Part shown: in pieces, positions 1-7,874 of the stretch | How the letters are laid out: every line of letters starts with the position of its first letter | How positions within the stretch are numbered: position 1 is the stretch's first letter | Assembly: GCA_001899175.1 (NCBI GenBank) | Contig: MKVH01000009.1 | Location: 27,553-91,552 of the forward strand | DNA: 64,000 bases | DNA from: Candidatus Kapaibacterium thiocyanatum | GTDB taxonomy: Bacteria; Bacteroidota; Ignavibacteria; Kapaibacteriales; Kapaibacteriaceae | Direction of reading: 5' to 3' | Program-made: the position numbers and the translations under genes | Notes under the pieces: generated by a model | Told to the model about the DNA's origin: nothing | Database searches by the model: none | Seen by the model: only the letters and a program-made list of their open reading frames with translations

Positions 1-1914
1 CGTGACGGTTTCGGGCGCCGTAGGCGCTCCCGTGAACGACGCCAGCGGAGCGGGATCACCGGCGCGAAGACGGATGGTGACCTTCTCCGGCGTGAACTTC
101 ATGTCCTGCGCGAGCGGAACGATGGTATACGTTCCTTCGGGAAGCGAACGCGTGATGGGTACTGCGAACTGTGTGGCTAACGTGGGGAGCGCCACGCTTT
201 GCATGAGGCCTTCGAATCCGTTGGAAACGACGTGGAGCATCACCTGGACTGTGCTGCTGTTGGTACCGATCTGCACCGTGCCCGGATAGGCAGGCAGCAG
301 AGTGAAGTCCATGCGTACTTCCGACTGCGTGACGAGAACGTTCCGGCTCGACTCGATGGCATTGAGATCGAAGGGCACGAAGGCATAGTTCGTGGACTTG
401 AGCACGACGGTATAGAGACCGTCGCCGATGCCCTGGAACCTGTACGCACCGTCGGCACCGGTCACGGCCAGCGTGTCTCCCGTGGGGACCGGCGAATTGC
501 GATAGATGTCGTCGTTGTACCGGCGTATGGCGAACTCCACACCGGACAACGGCTCACCGGTCTCGGCATGGATGGCACGGCCGGTAAGGACGTTGGTCGA
601 CGGGCGCGGACTGTTGCCGATGCACGAGGCGGCCTGGAGATAGGACCGCAGGACCTGACGATGGCGGGGGTGGAATTCGAGAGCCATACCGCCACCGTCC
701 TGACGACGCTGATGGCAATAGGACATGATGGTTCCGATACGCGGACGCGTCATCTCGCTCGTGACGCAAGGACCGCTTTCGGACGTGATGCAGCTATCGA
801 GAGGTCCACCCGGCCAGAAGCAGCTCTGCGTATGGACGGCGCCGCATACGTGGCCCATCTCGTGCGGAATCAATGCGGCATCCCATGAATACGTCTCGAT
901 GTTGGCGATGTCGCCTGCGATATCGGCTGCGCAGTAGCTGTCGCGCGCACCGCAGATGCCACCGATCGTACGCGCGATACCGCCCTGTCCGCCACGAGCC
1001 GTGACGAAGACGACGATGTCACGTGGGAGATCCGACATCGTCGATTCGTAGTGATTGACGAGTTCGTCGAGGATACTGAAGACGTTGACGTCGTCCGTAT
1101 ACGGATCGTCGGCCGTTTCCCAGATACGGACGTTCGTGACGACGACACGTACGGCAAGATCACGTTCGTAGATCTGCGACGTCAGGGACAGGAGCTGGAG
1201 CAGATAGGCGGAGCTGCGGGACAGATCGCGATTGAAGAAGTTGTACAGCAGATAATCGCCTTCAAGTGCCACTTCGATCGTCAGCGTATCGCCGTCGGCC
1301 TGCACCTTGTCGTGCTTGCCCTGCTCGGCCATGCCCCCCCGATTCAGGAGGTTCTGCAACGAGGCGTCGATACGATCGCCCGTATGGCAGGGACCACCAC
1401 GCATCGGCTGCGCGGGCATGGTAACGACGCGATGCTCGCGTGCGGATACGGCGCCGTTCGTACTGCGGCCGATCAACGTACGCGTATCCGTCGTCTCGAT
1501 ACTGCCGGCGACTTCACCGGGCGTAACGACGAGGGAGATCAGCGAATGGTCGTCACCGGGAAGTGTGCCCCTGTAGACAACGACGTCATGCGACGACAGC
1601 GTCCGGACGATACCCTTCGACGACACTCCCTGGATCTCCATGCCGGGCTGCAGGATGTCGTGACGTTTCAACGCTACCGTCGTTTCTCCGCCGTCCTGCG
1701 ATGGAAGGACGACCTCCAGCTCGCGCTGACGCTCCTGGACCAGCCGATTGCTGACGGACGGATCCAGCAACAGTACACGATCCTTGCGGAGTGCCGCATC
1801 GGACGAACGGGTGAGCGTGGCGGGACCGTCCGTGAACAGGCGCACCGGCTGTCCAGCGGTAGCGATGCCGGTAATGCACAAGAGCATTACGATCAGGTAT
1901 GAACGTCGCAACAT
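1..1914 (-). CDS. Secreted reprolysin-like zinc metalloprotease, C-terminus cut by the window edge
   Basis: The reading frame is open from an ATG at 1914 to base 1 (638 codons, no stop in the window), so the C-terminus lies outside. Residues 1-20 form a signal peptide ending near ATA-GQP. The zinc motif HEMGHVCGAVH is at residues 351-361 (HExxHxxGxxH), and a Met-turn with the sequence TIMSYCH has its Met at 397, so this is a metzincin of the M12B/reprolysin-like type that secreted FCB proteases often carry. Cysteines around the active site suggest disulfides. From about residue 435 a carboxypeptidase-regulatory or Cna-B-like beta domain follows (TGRAIHAETGEPLSGVEF), then a further beta-rich segment. 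A sorting domain could sit beyond the edge. The gene lies 36 bases downstream of fumC on the same strand. Substrate unknown. Confidence 0.85.
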   Translation of the reverse strand, partial: MLRRSYLIVMLLCITGIATAGQPVRLFTDGPATLTRSSDAALRKDRVLLLDPSVSNRLVQERQRELEVVLPSQDGGETTVALKRHDILQPGMEIQGVSSKGIVRTLSSHDVVVYRGTLPGDDHSLISLVVTPGEVAGSIETTDTRTLIGRSTNGAVSAREHRVVTMPAQPMRGGPCHTGDRIDASLQNLLNRGGMAEQGKHDKVQADGDTLTIEVALEGDYLLYNFFNRDLSRSSAYLLQLLSLTSQIYERDLAVRVVVTNVRIWETADDPYTDDVNVFSILDELVNHYESTMSDLPRDIVVFVTARGGQGGIARTIGGICGARDSYCAADIAGDIANIETYSWDAALIPHEMGHVCGAVHTQSCFWPGGPLDSCITSESGPCVTSEMTRPRIGTIMSYCHQRRQDGGGMALEFHPRHRQVLRSYLQAASCIGNSPRPSTNVLTGRAIHAETGEPLSGVEFAIRRYNDDIYRNSPVPTGDTLAVTGADGAYRFQGIGDGLYTVVLKSTNYAFVPFDLNAIESSRNVLVTQSEVRMDFTLLPAYPGTVQIGTNSSTVQVMLHVVSNGFEGLMQSVALPTLATQFAVPITRSLPEGTYTIVPLAQDMKFTPEKVTIRLRAGDPAPLASFTGAPTAPETVT

Positions 1915-1950
1915 TCCTATCTCCTGCATATGACGAGAATCGATAATGAT

Positions 1951-3345
1951 TTACAGTCCAGGTCCGAGCATTTCCTCGGGCTTTACCCATTCGACGAATT
2001 GCCGTTCGGTCAGAAGATTCAGCTCGAGAGCCGCATCCTTCAGCGTCTTGCCGCTCTTGTGCGCATGTTTGGCGATCTTGGCCGCACTATCGTATCCGAT
2101 ATGAGGGTTCAGCGCCGTGACGAGCATCAACGTATTCTGATTGTACCAGTTCAGTCGCTCCACGTTCGGCTCGATACCGCGTGCACAGTGTTCGTCGAAC
2201 ATCGTACAGGTATCCGTCAGCAGCCGTGCACTCTGGAGGAAATTATAGATCATCACCGGCTTGAAGACGTTCAGTTCGAAGTTGCCCGAAGCACCGCCGA
2301 TGTTGATGGCGACGTCGTTGCCCATGACCTGGGCGGCGACCATCGTCATCGCTTCGCTTTGCGTAGGGTTGACTTTGCCGGGCATGATCGACGATCCCGG
2401 TTCGTTCTCCGGAATCGAGATCTCGCCAAGACCACAGCGGGGACCCGACGACATCCAGCGGATATCGTTCGCGATCTTCATCAGCGAAGCTGCGAGCGTC
2501 TTGAGGGAACCGTGGGCGTAGACCAGAGCGTCATGGGCAGCCAGAGCCTCGAACTTGTTCGGCGCCGACACGAACGGAAGACCGGTCAATGCGGCGATAG
2601 TTACAGCGGAACGTTCGGCGAACTCCGGATGGGTGTTGAGTCCCGTACCCACGGCCGTACCACCGAGCGCCAGCTCGTAGAGCCCTTCCAGACCTTGTTC
2701 CAGACGCTTGATGTCGTTGGTGAGCTGCTGGACGTAACCGGAGAATTCCTGACCGAGCGTGATGGGCGTGGCATCCATGAGGTGGGTACGGCCGCTCTTG
2801 ATGAGGTCCTTGAAGGCGACGGACTTCGCTGCCAGGGTGTCGCGCAGGGCCGTCACCGCCGGAATCAGCTTCGTTTTGACGGCGATCGCCGCGGCGATGT
2901 GCATGGCCGTCGGGAACGTGTCGTTGGACGATTGGGATTTGTTGACGTCGTCGTTCGGATGCACGGGCTTCTTGCTTCCGAGCTCACCACCGGCGATTTC
3001 GATGGCCCTGTTGGCGATGACTTCGTTCACGTTCATGTTGGTCTGCGTGCCCGAACCGGTCTGCCATACGCTCAGCGGGAAGTGCGCAGCCAGGGAACCA
3101 GCGATCACTTCGTCGGCCGCCTTGACGATGAGATCGGCCTTCTCGCGGGCGAGGACGCCGAGATCCGCATTCACCATGGCGGCGGCCTTCTTGAGGGTGG
3201 CCATGGCGGCGATCAGCTCTACCGGCATCGTTTCCGTACCGATGGCGAAATGGATGAGCGAGCGTGCCGTCTGGGCACCGTAATAGGCGGTCGAGGGGAC
3301 GCTGATGTCGCCCATCGTGTCGCGTTCGATACGTGTCGTTGACAT
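1951..3345 (-). CDS. fumC: Class II fumarate hydratase
   Basis: A 464-residue cytosolic enzyme that interconverts fumarate and L-malate in the TCA cycle. Its length matches the class II family (460-467). The fumarase/aspartase signature [13 protein letters not shown] is intact, and [13 protein letters not shown] and SGRTHLMDA, conserved substrate-site blocks, are present. The frame is open 55 codons further upstream, but homology begins at [14 protein letters not shown], so I chose the ATG at 3345. No clear Shine-Dalgarno precedes it. A TAnnTTTG element lies about 50 bases upstream. The metalloprotease gene follows after 36 bases and may be co-transcribed. Confidence 0.96.
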   Translation of the reverse strand: MSTTRIERDTMGDISVPSTAYYGAQTARSLIHFAIGTETMPVELIAAMATLKKAAAMVNADLGVLAREKADLIVKAADEVIAGSLAAHFPLSVWQTGSGTQTNMNVNEVIANRAIEIAGGELGSKKPVHPNDDVNKSQSSNDTFPTAMHIAAAIAVKTKLIPAVTALRDTLAAKSVAFKDLIKSGRTHLMDATPITLGQEFSGYVQQLTNDIKRLEQGLEGLYELALGGTAVGTGLNTHPEFAERSAVTIAALTGLPFVSAPNKFEALAAHDALVYAHGSLKTLAASLMKIANDIRWMSSGPRCGLGEISIPENEPGSSIMPGKVNPTQSEAMTMVAAQVMGNDVAINIGGASGNFELNVFKPVMIYNFLQSARLLTDTCTMFDEHCARGIEPNVERLNWYNQNTLMLVTALNPHIGYDSAAKIAKHAHKSGKTLKDAALELNLLTERQFVEWVKPEEMLGPGL

Positions 3346-3393
3346 GATGCTGTTCGATCGTGATGGTGATACGGGTCGTTCATTACGGAACGG

Positions 3394-3401
3394 CAAAGAT
3401 A
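3394..3401 (-). promoter_or_regulatory. Candidate Bacteroidota-type -7 element for fumC
   Basis: Minus-strand TATCTTTG fits TAnnTTTG and lies 49 bases upstream of the fumC ATG. No matching TTTG -33 box was found at 19-23 bases, so this is only a partial promoter match. Confidence 0.35.
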
Positions 3402-3529
3402 CCGATTCGGGGTTTGCGATCCCCCGGCGACCTACGCCCGGAATCCTGTCGACGGATAAATCCTGAATCGTCCGAAGGCTTGCGATTCCGCATATTCCCC
3501 CTGTTTCCACCAGTCATCCGGACCGTCGA

Positions 3530-4177
3530 ATGAACACCGGTCGTCTTCATGCCATCCTCGTCTGTATCCTGCTGGCGCTCCCGCCGACGATACGGGCCCA
3601 CTACCACCGTACGACGCCTGTCGTACGGCCGCAGGACGTCGATCTGAAGCGCATCTTCCGTGAAATCACGACGACTCCGGCAGCCGACCTCTTTACGGCC
3701 GCAGGACAGGTATACCGCGACGGCAAGCTGGAAGATGCCGCCTTCCTGTTCTACGTGGCACAATTGCGCGTGGCACACGACATGCTGATGTATCCGGCAC
3801 GTGGAACGGGAGGCAACAGTCCCCTCGTCGCCTTCGGGGCCATCGCATCCGTGCTCGGACCGGAAATCAACGGAGCGCTGTCGTCGCAGCCGACGATTCA
3901 ACACGCAGCCTTGCAGCGGGTGCGGAAGTGGGCGCCTGCCACTCATCGTACGTATTCGCCGGGATGGGAATACACGGAACGACGGCGGGGAGCATTCGTA
4001 ACGGACCAGTTCGCCATTAGGGGATACTCACCTGCGCCGAGGTTCAGATGGTGTAATCAGCTCAAAAGGGTCCGGGAACACTGGCGCAGATATGCCGGAA
4101 AGTACCTGCTTAGTTCACAATGGGATTGCAACCATTGGAACAATATATGGGCCAGAAGGAATCCGCAGCGTCAATGA
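3530..4177 (+). CDS. Hypothetical exported protein, 3' end probably altered
   Basis: An ORF of 215 codons. Residues 1-24 look like a signal peptide (hydrophobic ILVCILLALPPTIRA). The next part, to about residue 160, has the GC-rich composition of the genome and helical, TPR-like texture (YRDGKLEDAAFLFYVAQLR). No family recognised. From about base 4040 the DNA becomes AT-rich, and the last 20 or so codons are antisense to the 3' end of the SecB-like gene (63-base overlap). The likely explanation is that the original 3' end was replaced when the low-GC island arrived, so the C-terminal 40-50 residues may not belong to the native protein. The N-terminal part is probably a real gene. Confidence 0.6.
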   Translation: MNTGRLHAILVCILLALPPTIRAHYHRTTPVVRPQDVDLKRIFREITTTPAADLFTAAGQVYRDGKLEDAAFLFYVAQLRVAHDMLMYPARGTGGNSPLVAFGAIASVLGPEINGALSSQPTIQHAALQRVRKWAPATHRTYSPGWEYTERRRGAFVTDQFAIRGYSPAPRFRWCNQLKRVREHWRRYAGKYLLSSQWDCNHWNNIWARRNPQRQ

Positions 4178-4537
4178 AAATATTGATTCACGAATAAATG
4201 GCAATAGAATATAGAAGCCATTGCTCCTCGCCCAATACTCAATATTACTAGTATCAAAGGAGGAAGGATCAAAATCAAACTCGCCATACACTATCGTATT
4301 GTACTTGAACGTTGGACTAGGGATAGTCATACCAAGCTTAACTTCAAACTTAACTCTGAATGACCGATCGCCCGTCAACCTGTCAAAGGTACAGTCAACA
4401 TTGAGATCACCATGAGTCGCATTCTCGCGATCTTCATCATGCTCCTCTCCGAACAAAGCGACTTGTTCTGTTTGGGCAAAACCAATCCAGAATCTAGTCA
4501 ACTGAATTGGGTGTTCTTCTATTTGAAGATCGGACAT
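4115..4537 (-). CDS. SecB-like chaperone domain protein
   Basis: A 140-residue acidic protein. The first ATG follows an in-frame TAG directly, which fixes the start at 4537. The C-terminal half resembles the SecB fold: a beta-strand region (FRVKFEVKLGMTI, VYGEFDF), then a helix and the pattern WARSNGFYILLPFIRES followed by SLTLR and a closing IVPMVAIPL. In SecB and in SecB-like TAC chaperones this tail reads roughly as PYxRE...LT.R.G.PP..LP. The role would be binding unfolded polypeptides or an antitoxin in the cytosol; no Sec context is present. The gene is AT-rich, in a low-GC island, and overlaps an ART-like ORF at its 5' end. Assignment rests on pattern similarity only. Confidence 0.5.
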   Translation of the reverse strand: MSDLQIEEHPIQLTRFWIGFAQTEQVALFGEEHDEDRENATHGDLNVDCTFDRLTGDRSFRVKFEVKLGMTIPSPTFKYNTIVYGEFDFDPSSFDTSNIEYWARSNGFYILLPFIRESIFSLTLRIPSGPYIVPMVAIPL

Positions 4538-4692
4538 CTATGCCGCCCTGCAATATATCCATGAAAAAAGTAAATGCCTATCCCAAAACGACTTTCTTCC
4601 TTTGTCCCAGGAGAGATAGTGAAACCAGTATCAAGTATGATAAGCGCTCGCTCACGGCAAGTGCCGTGCATCAAGTTCGGCCAATGCTGCAT
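4519..4692 (-). pseudogene. Fragment of an ADP-ribosyltransferase/PARP-like gene
   Basis: A 57-codon ORF that begins with an ATG at 4692 and ends in TAG at 4519, overlapping the SecB-like start by 19 bases. It contains LMHGT, then ALIILDTGFTISPG, then RFGIGIYFF. This is the order of the first two motifs of the H-Y-[E/D/Q] ADP-ribosyltransferase fold (HGT, a helix with IL..GF, and G.GIYF). Full ART domains need about 130-200 residues, so the third catalytic motif is missing. It is either a decayed toxin remnant or the 5' end of a toxin gene truncated when fused to the SecB-like gene. Codon use is AT-rich like the rest of the island. Confidence 0.4.
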
Positions 4693-4885
4693 ATGGGGTA
4701 TACAACCTTCTTCATAGTATTCTACTATTCTCTATGAGCAATGATATTGCAATTATTCATAAGCTACAATCAGAAGCTCGTAAGCCCGGAATGTCAATCG
4801 ATTTACAAAGCAAATAGTGCCTCCATCCATCATATCGTCCCCCTTCTATAGATTGCGTTGCCTCCTCAACCATCCGGACTCTTCA

Positions 4886-7801
4886 ATGGTCAAGGCCATG
4901 TTCCGTATCCTGTCGGCGATCGTCGTCCTGTTCTCCCTCTCGGCTTCCGGCCTCCGTGCCCAGCACGGTTTCTCGTCGGTCCCGGGCGATCCCGCTGCGA
5001 CGAAGATCCACACCCTGGCCAATGGGCTCCGTGTCTACGTGAGCGTGAACGACGACCAGCCACGGGCCACCGTCTACGTAGTGGCCAGAACCGGCAGCAA
5101 GCAGGATCCCGCCGATGCCACAGGCCTCGCTCACTACCTGGAGCATATGCTGTTCAAGGGTAACGAGGAATTCGGTACGCTCGACTTCGCGAAGGAACGA
5201 CCACTCATCGACCGTATCGAGTCAACCTACGAACGATATCGCCAGACGACGGATACGGCCATGCGACGCAGTCTGTACCGGACGATCGACTCCCTCTCGG
5301 GCATCGCCGCCACCTTCGCCATTCCGAACGAATACGACCGCATGTGCCAGGCATTGGGCTGCACCGGAACCAATGCCTTCACCAGCGAGGAAGTGACGGC
5401 CTACTACAACGAGGTACCGTCCAACAGACTGAAGACCTACTTCGAGATGGAAGGCGCACGTTTCAGGAAGCCCGTCCTGCGCCTGTTCCATACCGAACTC
5501 GAAGCCGTCTACGAAGAGAAGAACGGATCGCTCGACGACGACCGGTCACTGATCGAGGATACGCTGCGTGCCGCCCTGTTCCCTACGCATCCCTATGGCA
5601 CGCAGAGTACGCTGGGCACGATCCAGCATCTGAAGAATCCCTCGATGAAGCGTATCCGCGAATACTACGACACCTACTACGTACCCAACAACATGGCCGT
5701 CATCGTCGCGGGAGACGTCGATCCCGATTCCGTCGCCGCATGGGTCGAAGCATCGTTCGGATGGATGCGGCGAAAGAACGTTCCGGAGTGGAAACCCGCG
5801 GCTCTTGCCGAGATCGCGGCACCGGTCGAGAACACGGTACAAGGCCGCGAAGGTGAAAGCGTCACCATCGGCTTCCGCTGGCCGGGTGCGAACCATGCCG
5901 ACATCCCCGCACTGCAGATGCTGGACATGGTGCTCTCGAACGGTGTGGCCGGCCTCATCGACCTGAACCTCCGTCATGCGCAGAAGGTGGCCGACGCCGC
6001 ATCCGTGCAGTATATGATGTCGGACCACGGTTATCACATTCTCGGAGGCAATCCGTTTCCCGGACAATCCCTCGTCCAGGTCCGTAACCTTCTCCTCGAC
6101 CAGTTGCGCCTCGTCAAGCAGGGAGCCTTCGACGAAGCGATACTGGACGGCATCATCAGGAAGTACAGGATCGACAGGACCCGGCAACTGTCGACGGCCC
6201 AGGGCCGCGCCGACTGGATCCTCGAGTCCCTCATGCTCGGCCGCTCCTATCCCGTCCACGCACGCAGTCTCGATGCCCTCTCCATGGTCACGAAGGACGA
6301 CATCGTGCGCGTAGCGAACAAGTACTATGGCGAGAACCACGTCATCGTCTACAAACAGGTAGGGCCACGCATGGACCTGAGATCCATCGTCAAGCCGGAC
6401 ATCACGCCCGTCGCTCTCAATCGGGATACGCTCTCACCGTTCGCCTTTCGCATCATGGCTCAACAGGCCGTACCCGTCGCGCCGCGATTCGTCGACCTCG
6501 CGAAGGATGTGCGTACGTCGGGAATCGGACGTGGCGTCGTTCTGCGTACCACGCACAACAGGGACAACGACCTCTTCTCGTTGACCTACAGGATTCCTGT
6601 CGGCGCCCTGAACGATCCATTACAGGACTACGCCCTCGACTACCTGAGCTACCTGGGAACGTCGGAACGGAATGGAGGCGACGTCCAGCGCGAGAAGTTC
6701 AGGCTCGGCATGTCGATGGACCACAGCACCGACGACGACTACGCCCTGATCACCGTATCCGGCCTCCAGGAGTCGTTCGTCCAGAGCCTCGACCTCGCCG
6801 AACATCTCATCGCCGATGCACGCTCGGACACCGCACAGTATTCGGCATTCGTCCTGACGGTACTGAAGACGCGCGAGGACCAACTGAAGGACAAGACGGT
6901 CCTCCTGCAGGAAGGACTCGTTCCGTACGCCAAGTACGGTCCGGACAATCCCACGATGCGCGATCCGAGCAATGAGCGTCTCCGTACCGTTGGTGCCGAT
7001 ACCCTGCTGGCCATCATACGGTCGCTGTTCGCCTATGACCATGAGATATGGTACTATGGACCGGTGTCGCACGACTCCATCGCGACGATCATCGGGCGGC
7101 ATCACAGGATCCCGGCAACGCACAAGGCGGCGCCCGTCGTCAGGTATCCCGTCGTCCGCACGCTCGACAAACCGGAAGTATGGATCATCGACCACGATAT
7201 GGTCCAGGCCGAAGTGACGATCCTTTCGAAGGCACTGCCTCGCTTCGATCCGACGCATCAGGCCGTGGTACGGGCCTTCAACGAGTACATGGGTGGAGGT
7301 ATGAACGGTCTGGTCTTCCAGACGCTGCGTGAATCGCAGGCACTCGCCTACGGTGCGGGCATCAGTATTCCATGGCCCGAGAACCGGATGGAGCCGATGA
7401 CGATGGAAGGCTATATCGGAACGCAGGTGGACAAGCTCAACGATGCCCTCGCCTCGATGAATACGCTGATGACGAGCCTGCCGAAGAACGATCCGACCTT
7501 CGTCAACGTCAAGGAATCGCTGCTGTCCCAGTACCGGACTTCGCGAATCGAACGGGCCGGTATCCTCTCGTTCGCCGATCTGTCACGTCGCTATGGTCTG
7601 GGCAACGACTGGCAGCAGCGTACCTACGATGCCATCGGAAAGATCACGTACGGAGAACTGCACAGGTTCTTCGACGACAACATCGCACGCAAGCCGAGGG
7701 TCATCGCCATCATCGGCTCGAAGGAACGGCTCGACCTTCCCGCATTGGAACGATACGGCAAGGTACGTGTCGTGACGGTGAAGGACCTGTTCCCCTGGTA
7801 G
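4886..7801 (+). CDS. M16 family zinc peptidase, two-domain, exported
   Basis: A long M16 (pitrilysin/insulinase) peptidase, about 971 residues from the ATG at 4886 (MVKAMFRIL). An upstream GTG at 4817 is possible but would spoil the signal peptide. Residues around 5-25 form a signal peptide ending LRA-Q. The inverted zinc motif HYLEH is encoded at 5132-5146, with the downstream glutamate expected in the ELEAVYEEKNGSLDDDRS stretch. The protein continues with two M16 C-type domains and a second inactive M16 half (MGGGMNGLVFQTLRESQALAYGAG is the typical later block). It probably degrades peptides in the periplasm or at the outer membrane. The gene stands alone, convergent with the efflux operon, with a hairpin between them. 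Confidence 0.92.
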   Translation: MVKAMFRILSAIVVLFSLSASGLRAQHGFSSVPGDPAATKIHTLANGLRVYVSVNDDQPRATVYVVARTGSKQDPADATGLAHYLEHMLFKGNEEFGTLDFAKERPLIDRIESTYERYRQTTDTAMRRSLYRTIDSLSGIAATFAIPNEYDRMCQALGCTGTNAFTSEEVTAYYNEVPSNRLKTYFEMEGARFRKPVLRLFHTELEAVYEEKNGSLDDDRSLIEDTLRAALFPTHPYGTQSTLGTIQHLKNPSMKRIREYYDTYYVPNNMAVIVAGDVDPDSVAAWVEASFGWMRRKNVPEWKPAALAEIAAPVENTVQGREGESVTIGFRWPGANHADIPALQMLDMVLSNGVAGLIDLNLRHAQKVADAASVQYMMSDHGYHILGGNPFPGQSLVQVRNLLLDQLRLVKQGAFDEAILDGIIRKYRIDRTRQLSTAQGRADWILESLMLGRSYPVHARSLDALSMVTKDDIVRVANKYYGENHVIVYKQVGPRMDLRSIVKPDITPVALNRDTLSPFAFRIMAQQAVPVAPRFVDLAKDVRTSGIGRGVVLRTTHNRDNDLFSLTYRIPVGALNDPLQDYALDYLSYLGTSERNGGDVQREKFRLGMSMDHSTDDDYALITVSGLQESFVQSLDLAEHLIADARSDTAQYSAFVLTVLKTREDQLKDKTVLLQEGLVPYAKYGPDNPTMRDPSNERLRTVGADTLLAIIRSLFAYDHEIWYYGPVSHDSIATIIGRHHRIPATHKAAPVVRYPVVRTLDKPEVWIIDHDMVQAEVTILSKALPRFDPTHQAVVRAFNEYMGGGMNGLVFQTLRESQALAYGAGISIPWPENRMEPMTMEGYIGTQVDKLNDALASMNTLMTSLPKNDPTFVNVKESLLSQYRTSRIERAGILSFADLSRRYGLGNDWQQRTYDAIGKITYGELHRFFDDNIARKPRVIAIIGSKERLDLPALERYGKVRVVTVKDLFPW

Positions 7802-7810
7802 ATACACGAA

Positions 7811-7845
7811 GACCTGGAGCGGCACATAGCAGGCCACTCCAGGTC
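7811..7845. terminator. Hairpin between convergent genes
   Basis: GACCTGGAG at 7811-7819 is perfectly complementary to CTCCAGGTC at 7837-7845, with a 17-base loop. It lies between the stops of the M16 gene and the RND-OMF gene and could serve both strands. No T-tract follows. Confidence 0.45.
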
Positions 7846-7874
7846 CCGGATCATGTCTACGGAGATTCGTCCGA

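Larger units (their letters stand above)
4040..4830. other. Low-GC island with gene remnants
   Basis: Base composition drops visibly from the GC-rich background to AT-rich between about 4040 and 4830. Bounds are estimated by eye. It holds the SecB-like gene and the ART-like fragment on the minus strand, and no intact gene between 4693 and 4830. No terminal repeats, integrase or tRNA were seen. The composition and the disrupted neighbour suggest acquisition by transfer followed by decay. Confidence 0.6.

Noticed and set aside
199..1902. Two long plus-strand ORFs at the left edge (199-888 and 1051-1902)
   Set aside because: They lie opposite the metalloprotease, whose minus-strand frame has a signal peptide and catalytic motifs.
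4507..4737. Plus-strand ORF of 76 codons in the low-GC island
   Set aside because: It is antisense to the ART-like fragment and the SecB-like start, which have better protein texture; no family resemblance.
4734..4817. 27-codon plus-strand ORF (MSNDIAIIHKLQSEARKP...)
   Set aside because: Protein-like in composition but too short to support, with no ribosome site and no partner; possibly another remnant in the island.
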